DNA of 64,000 nucleotides from Syncephalis fuscata (lineage: Eukaryota; Zoopagomycota; Zoopagomycetes; Zoopagales; Piptocephalidaceae), in NCBI GenBank assembly GCA_025786725.1, contig JAHLTZ010000026.1, forward strand, positions 331,129 through 395,128, read 5' to 3'. The translations under genes and the position numbers were made by a program. This document shows positions 10,693-23,223 of this stretch, piece by piece; position 1 is the first letter of the stretch, and each line of letters starts with the position of its first letter. The notes under the pieces are model-generated. The model saw only the letters and a program-made list of their open reading frames with translations. It made no database searches and was not told the origin of the DNA.

Positions 10693-11843
10693 ATGATATT
10701 TGGTATTCAAACCAATATTTACGCAACCACTGTTGTGCTACTTACAGCTCTAGCGGTCAGTAGCAATGCAGCCTCAATATATAGGCGTGACGATATCCAG
10801 CAAAGTAAGCTAGATATTCTATTTAATGTGCACTGGAGTTTACAGATTTTAGCAGGCAAATTCTTTGATCAGCCTATCAATACGCCCGACGCCTTTAAAC
10901 AAAGCACACTTACCATAAACAAGGTTCTAGAAAGTAAGCATGGCATATCTTATGCCGAGGGGACCTATCAAGACAAGCCTATCCGCATTGCTTGTGGAAA
11001 CGATAATGATAACGCTGACGATCATGAGCTTTTGGTGCTCAAGGTATGTTCTGCGAAAAATACATCAGCAGCAGCCAAAGTTTTAAACCTGGCAACAATA
11101 GGATCTTAGGAAAGCCACTGCCATTTCACGTGCATCGGAACCCGGCTACAATTATCTTGCCTACCCAATACACGACTTTAACATTAATGAAAATAAATGC
11201 TACATCACCTCAGCTCGATGCGATCACAAACTAAGCGATCAGAATGAAAAGAAACTAAGTCCATCAATTTTATCCAATACAAAGCTTCCTATGCTAGGAA
11301 CGCAATATTTGGAAGGTAGATATTGTTTGTACATTAATTTACAACACTAACTTATATTATCAGCACTTTATGCTTTACGTAGAATTGGATGGTCCTATGG
11401 CGATGCAGAGCCAGAGGGTAGGTTTTAATTATTAGTACATTATTAACCAGTAACTGATTTTATTAAATGCTAGACTTTTGTGTCAATGCCGATGAAAACG
11501 AAGGTTTGCAGCTTGTTGTTCGCAACTTTGAAAAGGCCGACTATTTAAAAATCTCGGGTACTCAAGGTGTTAGCGTCAAGCGCTTTGTTGAATTGGTGAA
11601 CTGGCACACGATCTATCTGATTATGCTGACCAACAGCTTTATCAATGACTGGCTTTTTTCCGTAGGAGGATTAATTAAATCCCGTTACATTGTAACTGAA
11701 ATTATGAATGAAAAGTACTATGGCCATATTTAAAAGAGACTGGCGATCAAACTTTAACCAAACCAACCGAGACCAAGCCAGCATACCCGGCTATCTCGTC
11801 ACCACCTAGTGCGCAATTAAAGGATGATCCTATTGGATATTAA
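10693..11843 (+). CDS. Secreted kinase-like (pseudokinase) protein
   Basis: The protein starts with a classical signal peptide (hydrophobic VVLLTALAVSSNA ending near residue 27, followed by a possible dibasic site RR), so it is predicted to be secreted. Exons are 10693-11043, 11102-11315, 11364-11417 and 11474 onward. The mature part looks like a divergent protein-kinase fold: an N-lobe strand GISYAEGTYQDKPIRIA, a C-lobe helix YLEALYALRRIGWSYGDAEPED that mimics the HxDxxxxN loop, and VRNFEKADYL in place of DFG. Invariant catalytic Asp and Asn appear changed, so it may be inactive. The 3' end is uncertain: one frame stops at 11733, while a Pro-rich open stretch in another frame runs to a stop at 11843. 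One missing base would join them. Kinase relationship is inferred from spacing and a few motifs. Confidence 0.5.
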
Positions 11844-12308
11844 CTTAATTGCATGACCATCCAAGTGTACTGGTTGTAACGATGACCATTAAAATAAACC
11901 AATGAATTAACAAATAAAATGTGATTGAATAGATTTATTCTATCGATGTTACTAGTTACTTTACAGTGCACGTCACGACACCAGTCAGCTGTTGCCATTC
12001 ATTTATTGCTTTCATCCTGCAGTTGATCACGAGGTGTGTTCAGCCGACTATAGCCACTTTTCTGTTTTATCATCTTGTCTCTGCCAATTGAATTACCAAA
12101 GCTCAACTCTTTCTATTCCGCTACTGTAACCAATTGTTTGTTTTTATTTGACATTGGAACGTGTGTATACAACCACGCAACGTGACGGTGCTAACACGCA
12201 CCCAGCTTTTACAATTCAATCCACCCGACGCGTAAGTTAGGTAGTAGCAGGAATCCAGGTTATATAATAGCTGGTACAGCTGTTACCGAGGTAGTCAACG
12301 CAGCAATC
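11844..12308. promoter_or_regulatory. Upstream region of the PI4-kinase gene
   Basis: Between the 3' end of the secreted kinase-like gene and the ATG of STT4 at 12309. Base composition is richer in GC than the accessory stretch to the left. No ORF or RNA gene recognised. Confidence 0.35.
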
Positions 12309-15300
12309 ATGGAATGGTAAGTTCTCGCGCTAGATGACCGATGATTGGACGCAGTCTGATGTCAATACTGTACTAGTATCAATTACAATCTATATGAAGA
12401 TATTTTGCAAAGTATAGCAGAAACAACGCAGAAAAGCACTACGTCACAAGATGATTTGAGGAAAATACTGGTGCAATGTCCGGTTCTTGAAGGCGTTAAC
12501 CTGACGATTTGATGGACGAAAATGGAGGGCGTCGTAACGAGGAAATTGTAAGTATATCAATAGGCTGGTCATGAGTATTGAAGCTAATCATGTATAATGA
12601 ATATGGAATTGAATGATTTAGACGCAGCGTGCCGGAAAAGCACTAGTGACACTAGCGCGTATGATTCCATCAGCACCAGCATCAGAGCAAGCACGTTTGG
12701 TTGATTATTTGCTAGAATTTCTACGCCAAATGCTAAGCTTTACATTTGAGGAACGACTTTATAAAGGTAAACTAAAGATACTTAATAAACAAATGTCATA
12801 TTTAACACAAAATCATTTTAGATAAAACGTTGATCGAGTCATTTACGCATGATTTGGTGGCCGAATTATTGTGCATTGCCATTAAATGTCCACAATTTGC
12901 AACGACGATTAGTCAAGAAGTTTGGAATTTTTGGAAGAGTTTTCAAGTGCACTGGCCCGAGATGATCTTGACCGTACTTTTTGTATGATTATGCCATCAT
13001 TGATCGGTCTATTGGACGCGATAGAGAAGACGGAATTTGTATTCCCTGACGAGTATTTCCGTCCATTGTTAGACTTGAGTGGCAAGTTATTGCACACCTC
13101 CGTGCTGGACCGAGTACGTGAAGCTGTGCAAGCCGCGTTTGATCAACCGGAAGGATCGTACGCCTATCGTTTGGCCCGTGTCGCATTAAGAAATTGCAAA
13201 CTATCTGGCAATTATTTAATTTTATGCTATTTACGCGTGATGAGTGCCTATCTAGCTAGACATCTTAATTTTGTATCGGATCAGTTTATGCCGCAAGCCG
13301 CCATGCTAATGACCGATCGATGGGCAGCTTTAAGTTCTCACGAAGCCGTATCAGCCCTTAGTGGTGGCGATGAAGCACATCGTGTGCTGCGTGGTGCTTA
13401 TGTGATGGCCGGACAATATTTTAGTGATTTGTATACATTTGCAATTACACTACGTGATGAAGATAAGATTTGTAGTTCCGATTTATATGCCAGTGACATT
13501 ATGAGTGTTAGTTTGGTAAGTAAAATAAACAGTAGTGCAGTTAATATAGTAACAATTGCATCACCACATAGATGGTATCCACACTAAGCGCAGTCCATTT
13601 GCGCAATGTAGATGAGTCGCTTTTATCTAAGCTGGATTCTGTTCTTGTCAATGGTCCATTACGTATTGGCAACTTTTCAGATACTATTCTTCATTCAGCT
13701 TGTTTGCAAGCATGTACGATCTTGGTTAAAAAGTTTGTATAGATTATAGATACTATTAATATAAATATTAATGATATATATATCTATATTTATTGGGTCC
13801 TAGTTTCCGACAACTTCGAGAAAGAATCGGTGATTTAATGGCCAATGCTCTTGTATCTCCCGCTACTTCATGGCAAACTATGGATGATGTGGAAGTCACT
13901 GAACTACGTGACATGACAGTCAATGCACTAGGCTGTTGCATGAAAGTAGTCAATGTATGTTTACATTTATTCAAGTTAAAATTGGTTTAAATTAATTATA
14001 TTATTATAATAATAATAATATTATTATTATTATAGGATACGGATGGTGATGAACGAGTTGTAGCACGTATCAACATGCTATTAAATGCATTATATGCACT
14101 GGCTATAACGTCAGATAATGCTGAAGAAGACTATATCCGTCATCGTTTGGTCAGCGAGAGTATTGTATCGGCTATTGCCGGTATTGCCAGTATATTAAAA
14201 GATAATAAGGTAGGAGCGATTTAGATAGCCATAGCCAAGTGACCCAACATCTATATACATCTAGGTGACCGCTTTCTGTTTATCTATTCTATCACGCCGT
14301 CTGGGCAATCCAGTATCTCCATTAGATCCAGTTATTCTAGCAAAACTGGTCGATATTGCACTAGTAGCACCAGAAACTGTATTTGAAGAAGTGATCCATA
14401 TGTTTACACATATTGGCAAACAGCGATCTTCATCAAAGAATGCCGCTATTACAGCTGCTGTAAGTAATGTGATCCACTGTAAATACACAGTATATTAATC
14501 AATTGACTATAGGCACTTCAAAGCCAATTATCGTTAGCCAATCGCATTAATTCACGACCTGATTTATATGAAGCACTTTTAAAGTCTTTATTAAATCAAT
14601 TTAACGAGAAAGGCGTCATGATCCAACAAATGATACAAGACAGTGGCAAGAACCAGCAAATGTCATCACTGGCGGCAGAATTGGGCGTTCTCCTTCCAGT
14701 GCTTCATGCTTTAATTAGCCATGATGATTTTGATGAAAAGTTGCTGCATAAACAAGAGGCAGCCGCACTTATGCGCAACGTCTGGTTCCATTGTGTACTC
14801 TTTGGATTCTGTCACGAACCCGCCTGGTTACGCGAATGGGGCGATGCTCTAAGAGGTATTGCTATGAAGACGCCATTATTAGTACCACCTAGTGCGGCTG
14901 CCTATTTAGATGAAGAAATAGCACTTAATTCAGTACTGCGTCGAGGATTCTCCGATCAAGTAAGTCGTAACAATAAGCCATAATAGCTATAACCAACCAT
15001 TACTGTAGATTATTCAAGCTTTACGCAATAATCTAGCATTGATTCTATCTGAACCACCATCAGCACTTCGTCAATTATCATTTGGACATCATATGTTTTT
15101 ATTGGCTGTTTACTACATGGAACTATTCCGTGCACAGTCTGGTTCTTGTTCTCATGTATTTAAATACTTTGAAATACCCGGCGTTAATGAAAATAGATTG
15201 GCTCCCTATTTACGTACCATTTCCGATAAAATACTTGAAGCGTTTATCGATACGCAAATGCAACAAGCCGACAGCATTAACGAACATACACAACAAGAAA

Positions 15301-18300
15301 TGCGCAGTCTAATGATTGGTAGCTGTCATGGTATACCCAATGCCCATGTTCAGTATTTAAGAGGTGCTGAGCGCATGGTCGGTCAATTCCCTATGCTAAT
15401 GGCCGATTGTAAGCTTGTTTATCTTGGTCTTGAGCTTGTCCATCTACTATGGCTTAGTTGCGAGGCTGAAACATTGGAAGAGGCAAGTATTTCATAGATA
15501 AATAGTATGAATGTTATTAATAACCCTATTTATAGTACTCGACAGAATATCATTTCACATCACAATTGTGTAATGTAACCCTTGAACTGCCAGATAATAT
15601 TGGTTATCGACGTGATTTATTAAGTCGGGTTAAAGCATCAATTGAAAACTGGATTATCATTGCTTATAAACAAAGTCCTGATGAAGTATCTGCCGTGTTA
15701 CAGGTAACCATCCAAGTATATATATACGCGTGCATATTTATTATTAACTGTTATAATCAGCATTATCTATTCCATACAGAAGAGAGTGAATTACACGATC
15801 TAGGTCATACAGGACGTGTATTAGCCTTGCAGATAGGACAGAGTGCATCGCGTAAGTATTGTATTAATAATAGTAAAATCAATTACACTAATACTAATAC
15901 TTGTAACATTAGATAATGTCGGTGCGTTAAAACATACCGGGTCATCATTTCTACGTGGATTTGCCTCAAGACAACGTAGTTGGGGACAAGTTTATAAGAT
16001 TGTTGAAGATCCAGATCTACCAATATCCGATAATGATATTGCCAGTGATTTGGAACATAAACTTGAAACGATGTTAACAAATGCTCGACGATCAATGACC
16101 GTGTGTCCATCTGAACTAAGTGAACAGCTACATCGAGCAGCCGTTCTTCTTATTAGTGCTAAAGAGGTAACTAGCGTAGGTTATTGTGTTATTATTAGCG
16201 TTAATATTCTTGTTTAGATTAATTATAAGATACTTGATTATGTCTGTGATACACCGGTGGCTGTATTTACACCAGAATCTATGAGAGCTGCCACTTCCGT
16301 TTGGTTATGGCTTTGTCTAGCTCGACCAGAAATTGAACCATTCTTGGCAGTTAAAATATCGCTTTGTTGGTCGGAAATGTTACGTGGTCGCAAGGGTATT
16401 TTCTCTGAGAGTTACAAGTTAGTCTTTCAATATCATAATAGTATAGTTATTAATATAGTTTATATAATATATTATAGTCTAACAGATCCAATGATTACCA
16501 AGATGCACTATGCGCCATCAGAAAAGAATCCACGCTATCGACAGAACCGTATGGCTATTAGAGCATTTGCCGCCCATACTATTTGGATTAAATTCTTTGC
16601 CAATCATTTTGAAGTAGTTCGTATGCGTAGTCAAGATTTGGTTCGGTTCTTTACCAATACCCTTATTGTTACCTTTTATAATCGACAAACCTTTAGGTAT
16701 GAATTAAAGGTATGGACATTTACAATACTAATTTATCTATTGTTGATAGTAATCATCCATTGGCCCGTGAACCTATATTCCGACTTATTCGTCTTGGTCT
16801 ACGAGTACTTGAACGGGCCAACATCGATGTTGTGTGCGAGTATCGTTTCCGGTCATTATTGTATAATGCCGCATTTGTATGGTTCTCAGGTCCACCCAAA
16901 TGGAGCTCTAATGGCAATAATAAGCTGGCCGCCCAGGAAGTTGAACTATTACTCGATGTTTACCAAGCAGTTCAAAGCGATACAGAAAGTATTGACCAGG
17001 CCGCATTTGAACACCAAACCAACATGAGACGTGACAGTACACAATTACCTGGATTAAAGGAATTACGCGATACGGCGAAAGATATTGCCCCCGGTCTACT
17101 TAAGAATATCCACCCCGTATCACTCAATGGTAAGTTGTTACTTAATAATAATAAGAATACCAATACCATAACCAGTTATTTATATCTATGTTTCTATTAG
17201 ATAATCTAAGACGATTTTCAAGATGGAGACGTTTATTGCTATTGTTACTAGAAAGTGAAATTAGTCGATTGGGTGCATGGAATAATCCAATTCTTGGTAC
17301 AACATTTACTCCATCCATTTCCAAGAGTTTAACTGATGTACGTTTACTATATTACTAATGATGAATTACTAGTTATTAACATGCATATTAATAGGATGCT
17401 TGGAAGAATGCTATACGATATGCATGGGATGTATCACGTGAATTGGCATTTGGTCTATTATCTCGATACCGTACACCTATTTTAGAGGCTGAAGTACTTA
17501 ATCTACTAACAACTGATCCCAATCAAGCAGTTGGTATTCCAGAGGCTATGCCTTATTTAGTTGAGCATTTACACGAACTATCATCATTCCAACATAAGGT
17601 TAGTTTTAAATGATAGATAGTAATCTATACTAATCTATACTAATATGTATTTGTATATATATATATATATATTGATTAGTATTTACTTTATTGGCATCCA
17701 GTGCCACCAGTGACAGCCATTACGTATTTCATGCCCCAATATACTGGTCTACCACAAATGTTACAATACGCCATTCGTTCACTTGAACACTTTGATGTCA
17801 ATCTTGTCTTTTTCTACATTCCTCAACTTGTACAAGCACTTCGATATGATCGTCTTGGTAAGTAGATGGTATAAATACTATAAGTTATTCTAATATATAT
17901 ATATATGTGTGTGTGTGTATGTGTGTATATATGTATATATGTATATGTGTATATGTGTAGGTTATGTTGAAAAGTATATTATTGAAGCAGCACGTGTGTC
18001 TCAATACTTTGCCCATCAAATTATTTGGAATATGAAGGCCAATATGTATAAAGATGAAGATTCTCAAATAGTAAGTTGATAATAATAATAATATTATTAT
18101 TACTTAATATAATATTTAATGTTAATCTATTATAACTATAGCCTGATGATTTGAAATCAGTACTGGATCGTATTGTTGATGAAATTGTTAATGGATTATC
18201 TGGAGAGGATCGATCATTCTATACACGTGAATTCACCTTCTTTAATGAAGTAACTGGTATTTCTGGTAAACTTAAACCATTCATTAAAAGTAGTAAAGAG

Positions 18301-19909
18301 GAGAAGAAGGTAATAAAGTACACGTAATGAATACACAATACTAACTATTTAAACTATTTAAACTATTAAATATAGAAAAAGATCGATGAAGAGATTCGTA
18401 AAGTACATGTTGATGTTGGTGTCTATCTACCAAGTAATCCTGATGGCATTGTTATCGGCATTGACTATCAATCAGGTAGACCACTACAGAGTCACGCTAA
18501 GGTTAGTAATAAATAGATTAATATTGATACTTTATTAATATTAATAACGATTGATAATGATAGGCACCATTTATGGCTACTTTCCGTATTCAACGTACAA
18601 TTGAAGAAGAAAGCCCAGATACCGCAGCACATAATAGTGCATTGGTATCAACTTCATCGGTAGTGGCTACTTGTTCGGATACTGCAGTAGAGAGTAAAAA
18701 GAAAGCGGTTGTACCCAATAAGCGAACAAGCAGTCTAATCCAACGAGATCCATTAATGTTAAAGAAACGATCTCGCGTAATTGAAACTTGGTTATCGGCC
18801 ATTTTCAAAGTAGGCGATGATTGTCGACAAGATTTATTGGCCCTCCAATTGATTGCCATGTTCCGCAGTATATTCGATGCTGCTGGTCTAGATTTATGGG
18901 TATTCCCTTATCGTGTCGTTGCTACAGCACCTGGAGTAAGTGGTTAATTATTAGTAATTGGTAGAGGAATAGGACTAATGACACTCGCTCCATTAATAGT
19001 GTGGTGTTATTGATGTTATTCCCAATTCTATATCGCGTGATCAATTGGGTCGTGAAAAGGTTAATAGTCTCTACGAGTAAGTATTATGCTGTGTAATATT
19101 TGTATATAGTTACTAATCGTTAATAGTTATTATATTACTAAATTTGGTGGTGTCGACTCGATTCGATTCCAACAAGCGCGTAATAACTTTATTAAAAGTG
19201 TTGCGGCCTATTCAGTCATCTCTTATTTACTACAATTTAAGGATCGACATAATGGCAACATTATGATTGACTCGGAAGGCTATATGATTCATATTGGTAG
19301 GACCATTAGTGTAGGTTAGTAGATTTAACCAACGCTTTTATAATATATAGATTTTGGATTTATATTGGATATTTCACCGGGTGGTATTAATTTTGAAAGT
19401 TCTCCATTTAAATTGACCGCTGAAATGATTCAAGTAATGGGTGGTAATGCCGAAGTACAGCCATATAAATGGTTCTGTGAATTATGTATCAATGCTTACC
19501 TAGCCAGTCGGTAAGTATATCATTGAACTATAATAATAATATTTAATTCATTTACTTCATTTCTATTAGATCTTATATGGATCAGATCTGTCAGATGGTT
19601 GAACTTATGTTAGATTCAGGACTTCCTTGCTTTAAAGGTAAGTAATTCATTGGTTAATTAAGATATAATTATAATAACATTATAACATTATTTAGGTGAA
19701 ACGATTAAACGATTGAAATATCGATTCCAACCAGAAAGGACTGAACAACAAGCAGCTCAATTTATGCTTGATCGTATTAAGGAATCATTTGAGAATAGAC
19801 GTACTGTTTGGTACGATTCTTTCCAAAAGGCCACGAATGGTAAGTAGGATACACATAATTAACTAATTACTCATCATACTAATTGATATCTATAGGTATT
19901 CCATATTAA
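12309..19909 (+). CDS. STT4: Phosphatidylinositol 4-kinase III alpha (Stt4/PI4KA)
   Basis: The enzyme makes PI4P at the plasma membrane in a complex with scaffold proteins. About 25 exons are traceable from ATG 12309 to TAA 19907-19909, for a protein near 2,000 residues. The C-terminus is diagnostic: the lipid-kinase unique/PH region ([20 protein letters not shown]), the kinase N-lobe with [34 protein letters not shown], the catalytic loop [22 protein letters not shown], and the terminal FQKATNGIPY. Upstream is the long helical solenoid typical of PI4KA. One intron (15483-15535) is GC-AG with donor GAG|GCAAGT. Three single-base gaps interrupt the frame near 12500 (CC for CCC), 12920 (TTT for TTTT) and 16711. 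Since the gene is essential in yeasts and the rest is well conserved, I treat these as sequence errors. A Ser/Thr-rich insert at about 18590-18760 separates the first two kinase motifs. Confidence 0.95.
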
Positions 19910-20209
19910 ATATTCATTCTAGGGTATTAGATAGGGTAATTGTTTATCATATCTATTATATCCATTTATCCATTCATCTGTTTGACTATATCTTAATTCT
20001 ACATATGAATAGTTCAGTATCATTAAGAATAAATAAAGTAATAAACCATTCTTATATTCAATCAATTGTCTGTTTGTAAAGTAGGATGTGTGTGTGTGTA
20101 CTATAGATGTAATGGTAGTAGTAGCTGTTGTTGTTGTTGTTGTTGTAGTAGTGTAGTAGAATACTAATGATAAAGTAGTCATTATCAAGTATATCGACGC
20201 CTAGACACG
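19910..20209. other. Convergent 3' ends of STT4 and SmD3
   Basis: A 300-nt spacer with a short GTTGTT run around 20130 and no gene. It must contain the 3' UTRs of both neighbours. Confidence 0.4.
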
Positions 20210-20768
20210 TTAATGTGGTCCTGGGAATCCACCACGCATACCACGACCACGACCACGCGCTATTTAAACATAAATATAGATTAATAAGGTATTATATATA
20301 TATTAGTTGTTTAATATTTACCTTGAGCACGAGCCACTGTCGCTCTACCACGTCCCATACCAACACCACGTCCTTTAAAGGCATTGGGTCCCATTTGTAG
20401 AAACATAGGCGCGTTCTTTAACATATCCGGTACGACAAAGAAACGAATCTGTGAACCACGTACATAGACCTGATCAAGATGGGCCGTTCGTCCATCGCGT
20501 TGCGTCACCGTAATATTACGCATCTGTACATTCATATTGTCCTCGGCTAATCGTATTAGAGTGCACAAAAATGATATTGTAGATTAGAAAACGTTTAATT
20601 GATTCAGCGCGGTCAACGATCTAACCACCCGATGATGTCTTGTGGTAAAGAGAACGCGTACTTACCTTCATACAATTTACCACGATAAGTCTGACCCGTT
20701 TTAAGTTCAAGTGTCACGATATGGCCCTGAGCCTCGTGTAGTAACTTGATAGGAACACCGATAGACAT
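20210..20768 (-). CDS. SMD3: Small nuclear ribonucleoprotein SmD3
   Basis: Sm-ring subunit that binds the Sm site of the spliceosomal U1, U2, U4 and U5 snRNAs. Exons are 20768-20666, 20546-20322 and 20259-20210. The protein begins [20 protein letters not shown] (Sm1 motif with [14 protein letters not shown]). Sm2 follows as [20 protein letters not shown], where the VRGS/IRF pattern and ML.NAP ending are characteristic of D3. The C-terminus is Arg-Gly rich ([21 protein letters not shown]), the type that is symmetrically dimethylated in other eukaryotes. Length (about 125 residues) fits the family. SmD1 is encoded about 25 kb to the right. Confidence 0.95.
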
Positions 20769-21803
20769 AATTGATTACGGTTACGGTTATTGCTATGGTT
20801 GGTTAATCAAGTAAAACAACCACCTTGGTAAATGAAAACAAAAGGAAAGAAAAATACTACTCGTTCGTTGGATCAATGGATACTAGATGAACATTCGGAT
20901 ATTAATTAGACATGTCACGTGATATTGTATGTTTGTAATGATGGATCACTCAAATTAGCGTATTTACAACATTAGTATGAATTACTGTATCAATATTAAT
21001 AATAGTGTTATTAGCTTAGTATTAATATTAGTAGTTGGTATGAATTATCTTAATGATTATAGTTGTATACAATAAATATAATAGTTTATTATTCTATAAA
21101 CCATTTAAATACTTGTCATGTGTGTATCTATTTGTGTGTGTATTTATTTGTGTGTGTGTGTGTGTGTTGACATCAACTAATCATCCAGTCAACACACACA
21201 CAAATAGATACACACAAATAGATCCACACGCAGTATTGTGGCCATTTTCTTTCTTACCCTCTCTTACTCCTCTTTCATCTTACTTCACATTGGATTGACG
21301 TGCGTGCCTGTGTACGCGGCTGTTATTTCATACTTCTCGTCTAGTCTGGTAAGTAAACAACTGCGGTGTTTCTAGTACTATTATCTAGTCATCTACTGTC
21401 TATGGCATATATCTATGTGTGTATGTATGTGGTACATAGCGCGGATGATAAATGTAGAGTGGCTAATACGCAAATACACGTCCGCTATTTCTCCGCGCTA
21501 TAAACTACGACTTTTATGGTATGACTTATGTTACTTGCTATTACTACTACAACTACCATAACTACTTAATATAGCTATTATAAGTATAACCATACTAACT
21601 AGTTATCTTTCTTTTAACTTTGCTATTTAATATTTAATATTTAATATTTAGCCTTGTTACTAAGCCTATACCTCAAGTAAGTAGATGGGTTGTCTAGTAT
21701 CTATATAGACATATATAGACAGATATATATATATAATATGGCTGAGCTAACTATAATACTTTATGACCTAGCCTATATAACTCTACTCACTTTCTATTCC
21801 ACG
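20769..21803. promoter_or_regulatory. Divergent promoter region of SmD3 and LC8, with GT/CA inverted repeat
   Basis: This 1-kb region separates two divergent starts. It holds an imperfect inverted repeat built on GT/CA runs (about 21121-21230). Donor- and acceptor-like sites (GTAAGT at 21350 and 21679, TTTAG at 21648-21652) suggest one or more introns in the 5' UTR of the LC8 gene. Nothing coding is evident. Confidence 0.4.
21121..21230. repeat. GT/CA microsatellite forming an inverted repeat
   Basis: A left arm rich in TATCTATTTGTGTGTG and a right arm of its complement (GTCAACACACACACAAATAG and on) flank a 16-nt loop. It could form a long hairpin and is probably a diverged microsatellite. 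Confidence 0.6.
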
Positions 21804-22173
<370 letters not shown>

Positions 22174-22417
22174 TAAAAGCATAGGCTTTGTTTTATGCGT
22201 GGATGATGCGCTATAGTATGTGTCTTGTCAATTGATTTTAATATACTAAAAGACGTATCAAATCATTAATTTATATTGAATTTTAATGTGTATGCCTTGT
22301 ATTATATATATTATATTATATATATATGTATGTATGTATGTATGTATAGTTTTATACCATGTTAGAAATAATCATTTATTAGTTTATATTTAAACTGAAG
22401 CATTGAACACTATTCTT

Positions 22418-22900
22418 TTATGCTACAGTTCTTGTGGAGGTGGATGTTGTTGTTGCTGTTGCTGTTTTATCGTCTATCGGTATAGCTTCATTGCTTTCAG
22501 GCGTGCTAGACATTCGATTCTTCCAGCCACGGGTGCGTGCGCGTAGTCGTTCACGATATGCCTTTGCCTCTTTGCCGCCAAAGTCATCTTCAACATTAGG
22601 TGGTTCGGGGAAGTTAAATTCGTCAGCGAGCGTAACAATTACTTTCTTCCAAGTTGGATCTCGCTTTACGCGCGGTATACCTGATTTCGTTATATGTGTG
22701 CGTTCACGGCCGAGAAATACGGCTGTACGTACATCAAGTATACGTACACCATAGACGTGCCATAGGTAATCGCGTACGTCAAGTTTATTGACGTGTGGTT
22801 CAACGCGAAATACCGCTTGATTTGGTGGCAGATTCGAACGCACTAGCGTAAGGATCAGATTGGGAAAATAGACGCGCTTTGTACCAAGTCGAAAGGCCAT
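22418..22900 (-). CDS. Mitochondrial large-subunit ribosomal protein uL23m
   Basis: Component of the mitoribosome near the polypeptide exit. A single exon reads MAFRLGTKRVYFPNLILTLV, then FRVEPHVNKLDVRDYLWHVY and GVRILDVRTAVFLGRERTHI, which is the uL23 pattern N-K-x-D-V/I-R-x-Y-L-x-x-V/I-Y. The open frame extends upstream to 22987, but ATG 22900 gives a natural N-terminus. The C-terminal 40 residues are Thr-rich and likely unstructured. The equivalent yeast gene is MRP20 and the human gene is MRPL23. Confidence 0.85.
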   Translation of the reverse strand: MAFRLGTKRVYFPNLILTLVRSNLPPNQAVFRVEPHVNKLDVRDYLWHVYGVRILDVRTAVFLGRERTHITKSGIPRVKRDPTWKKVIVTLADEFNFPEPPNVEDDFGGKEAKAYRERLRARTRGWKNRMSSTPESNEAIPIDDKTATATTTSTSTRTVA

Positions 22901-23223
22901 CGTATAACAATATAACAATATAATAAAGAACAATAGCCACGTAGTCAATAATCTGCCAAAAGAAAGGAAAGAAGAAAAGTCTGTCAAACTATGTGTGTGT
23001 GTGTGTATTGTTATAATAGAATATTAATGACTGATTAATAAAATAAAATATAATGTAATGTATATGTGTGTGTGTTGTGTTTGTGTGTGGCAAATGAATA
23101 GAAAAAGTAATTATGAAATTTTGGTTTTCTTTTTTTTCCTTGTATTGTTCTTTCAATTCTACTCGTCTATAGACGATTTACTATTGTATTTCTGTACACG
23201 CTGGTTTATGCACGATTAACGAC
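22901..23223. promoter_or_regulatory. Divergent promoter region of uL23m and UTP15
   Basis: A spacer of 323 nt with two GT runs (about 22993-23007 and 23064-23088). It carries the starts of two genes on opposite strands. No ORF. Confidence 0.4.
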
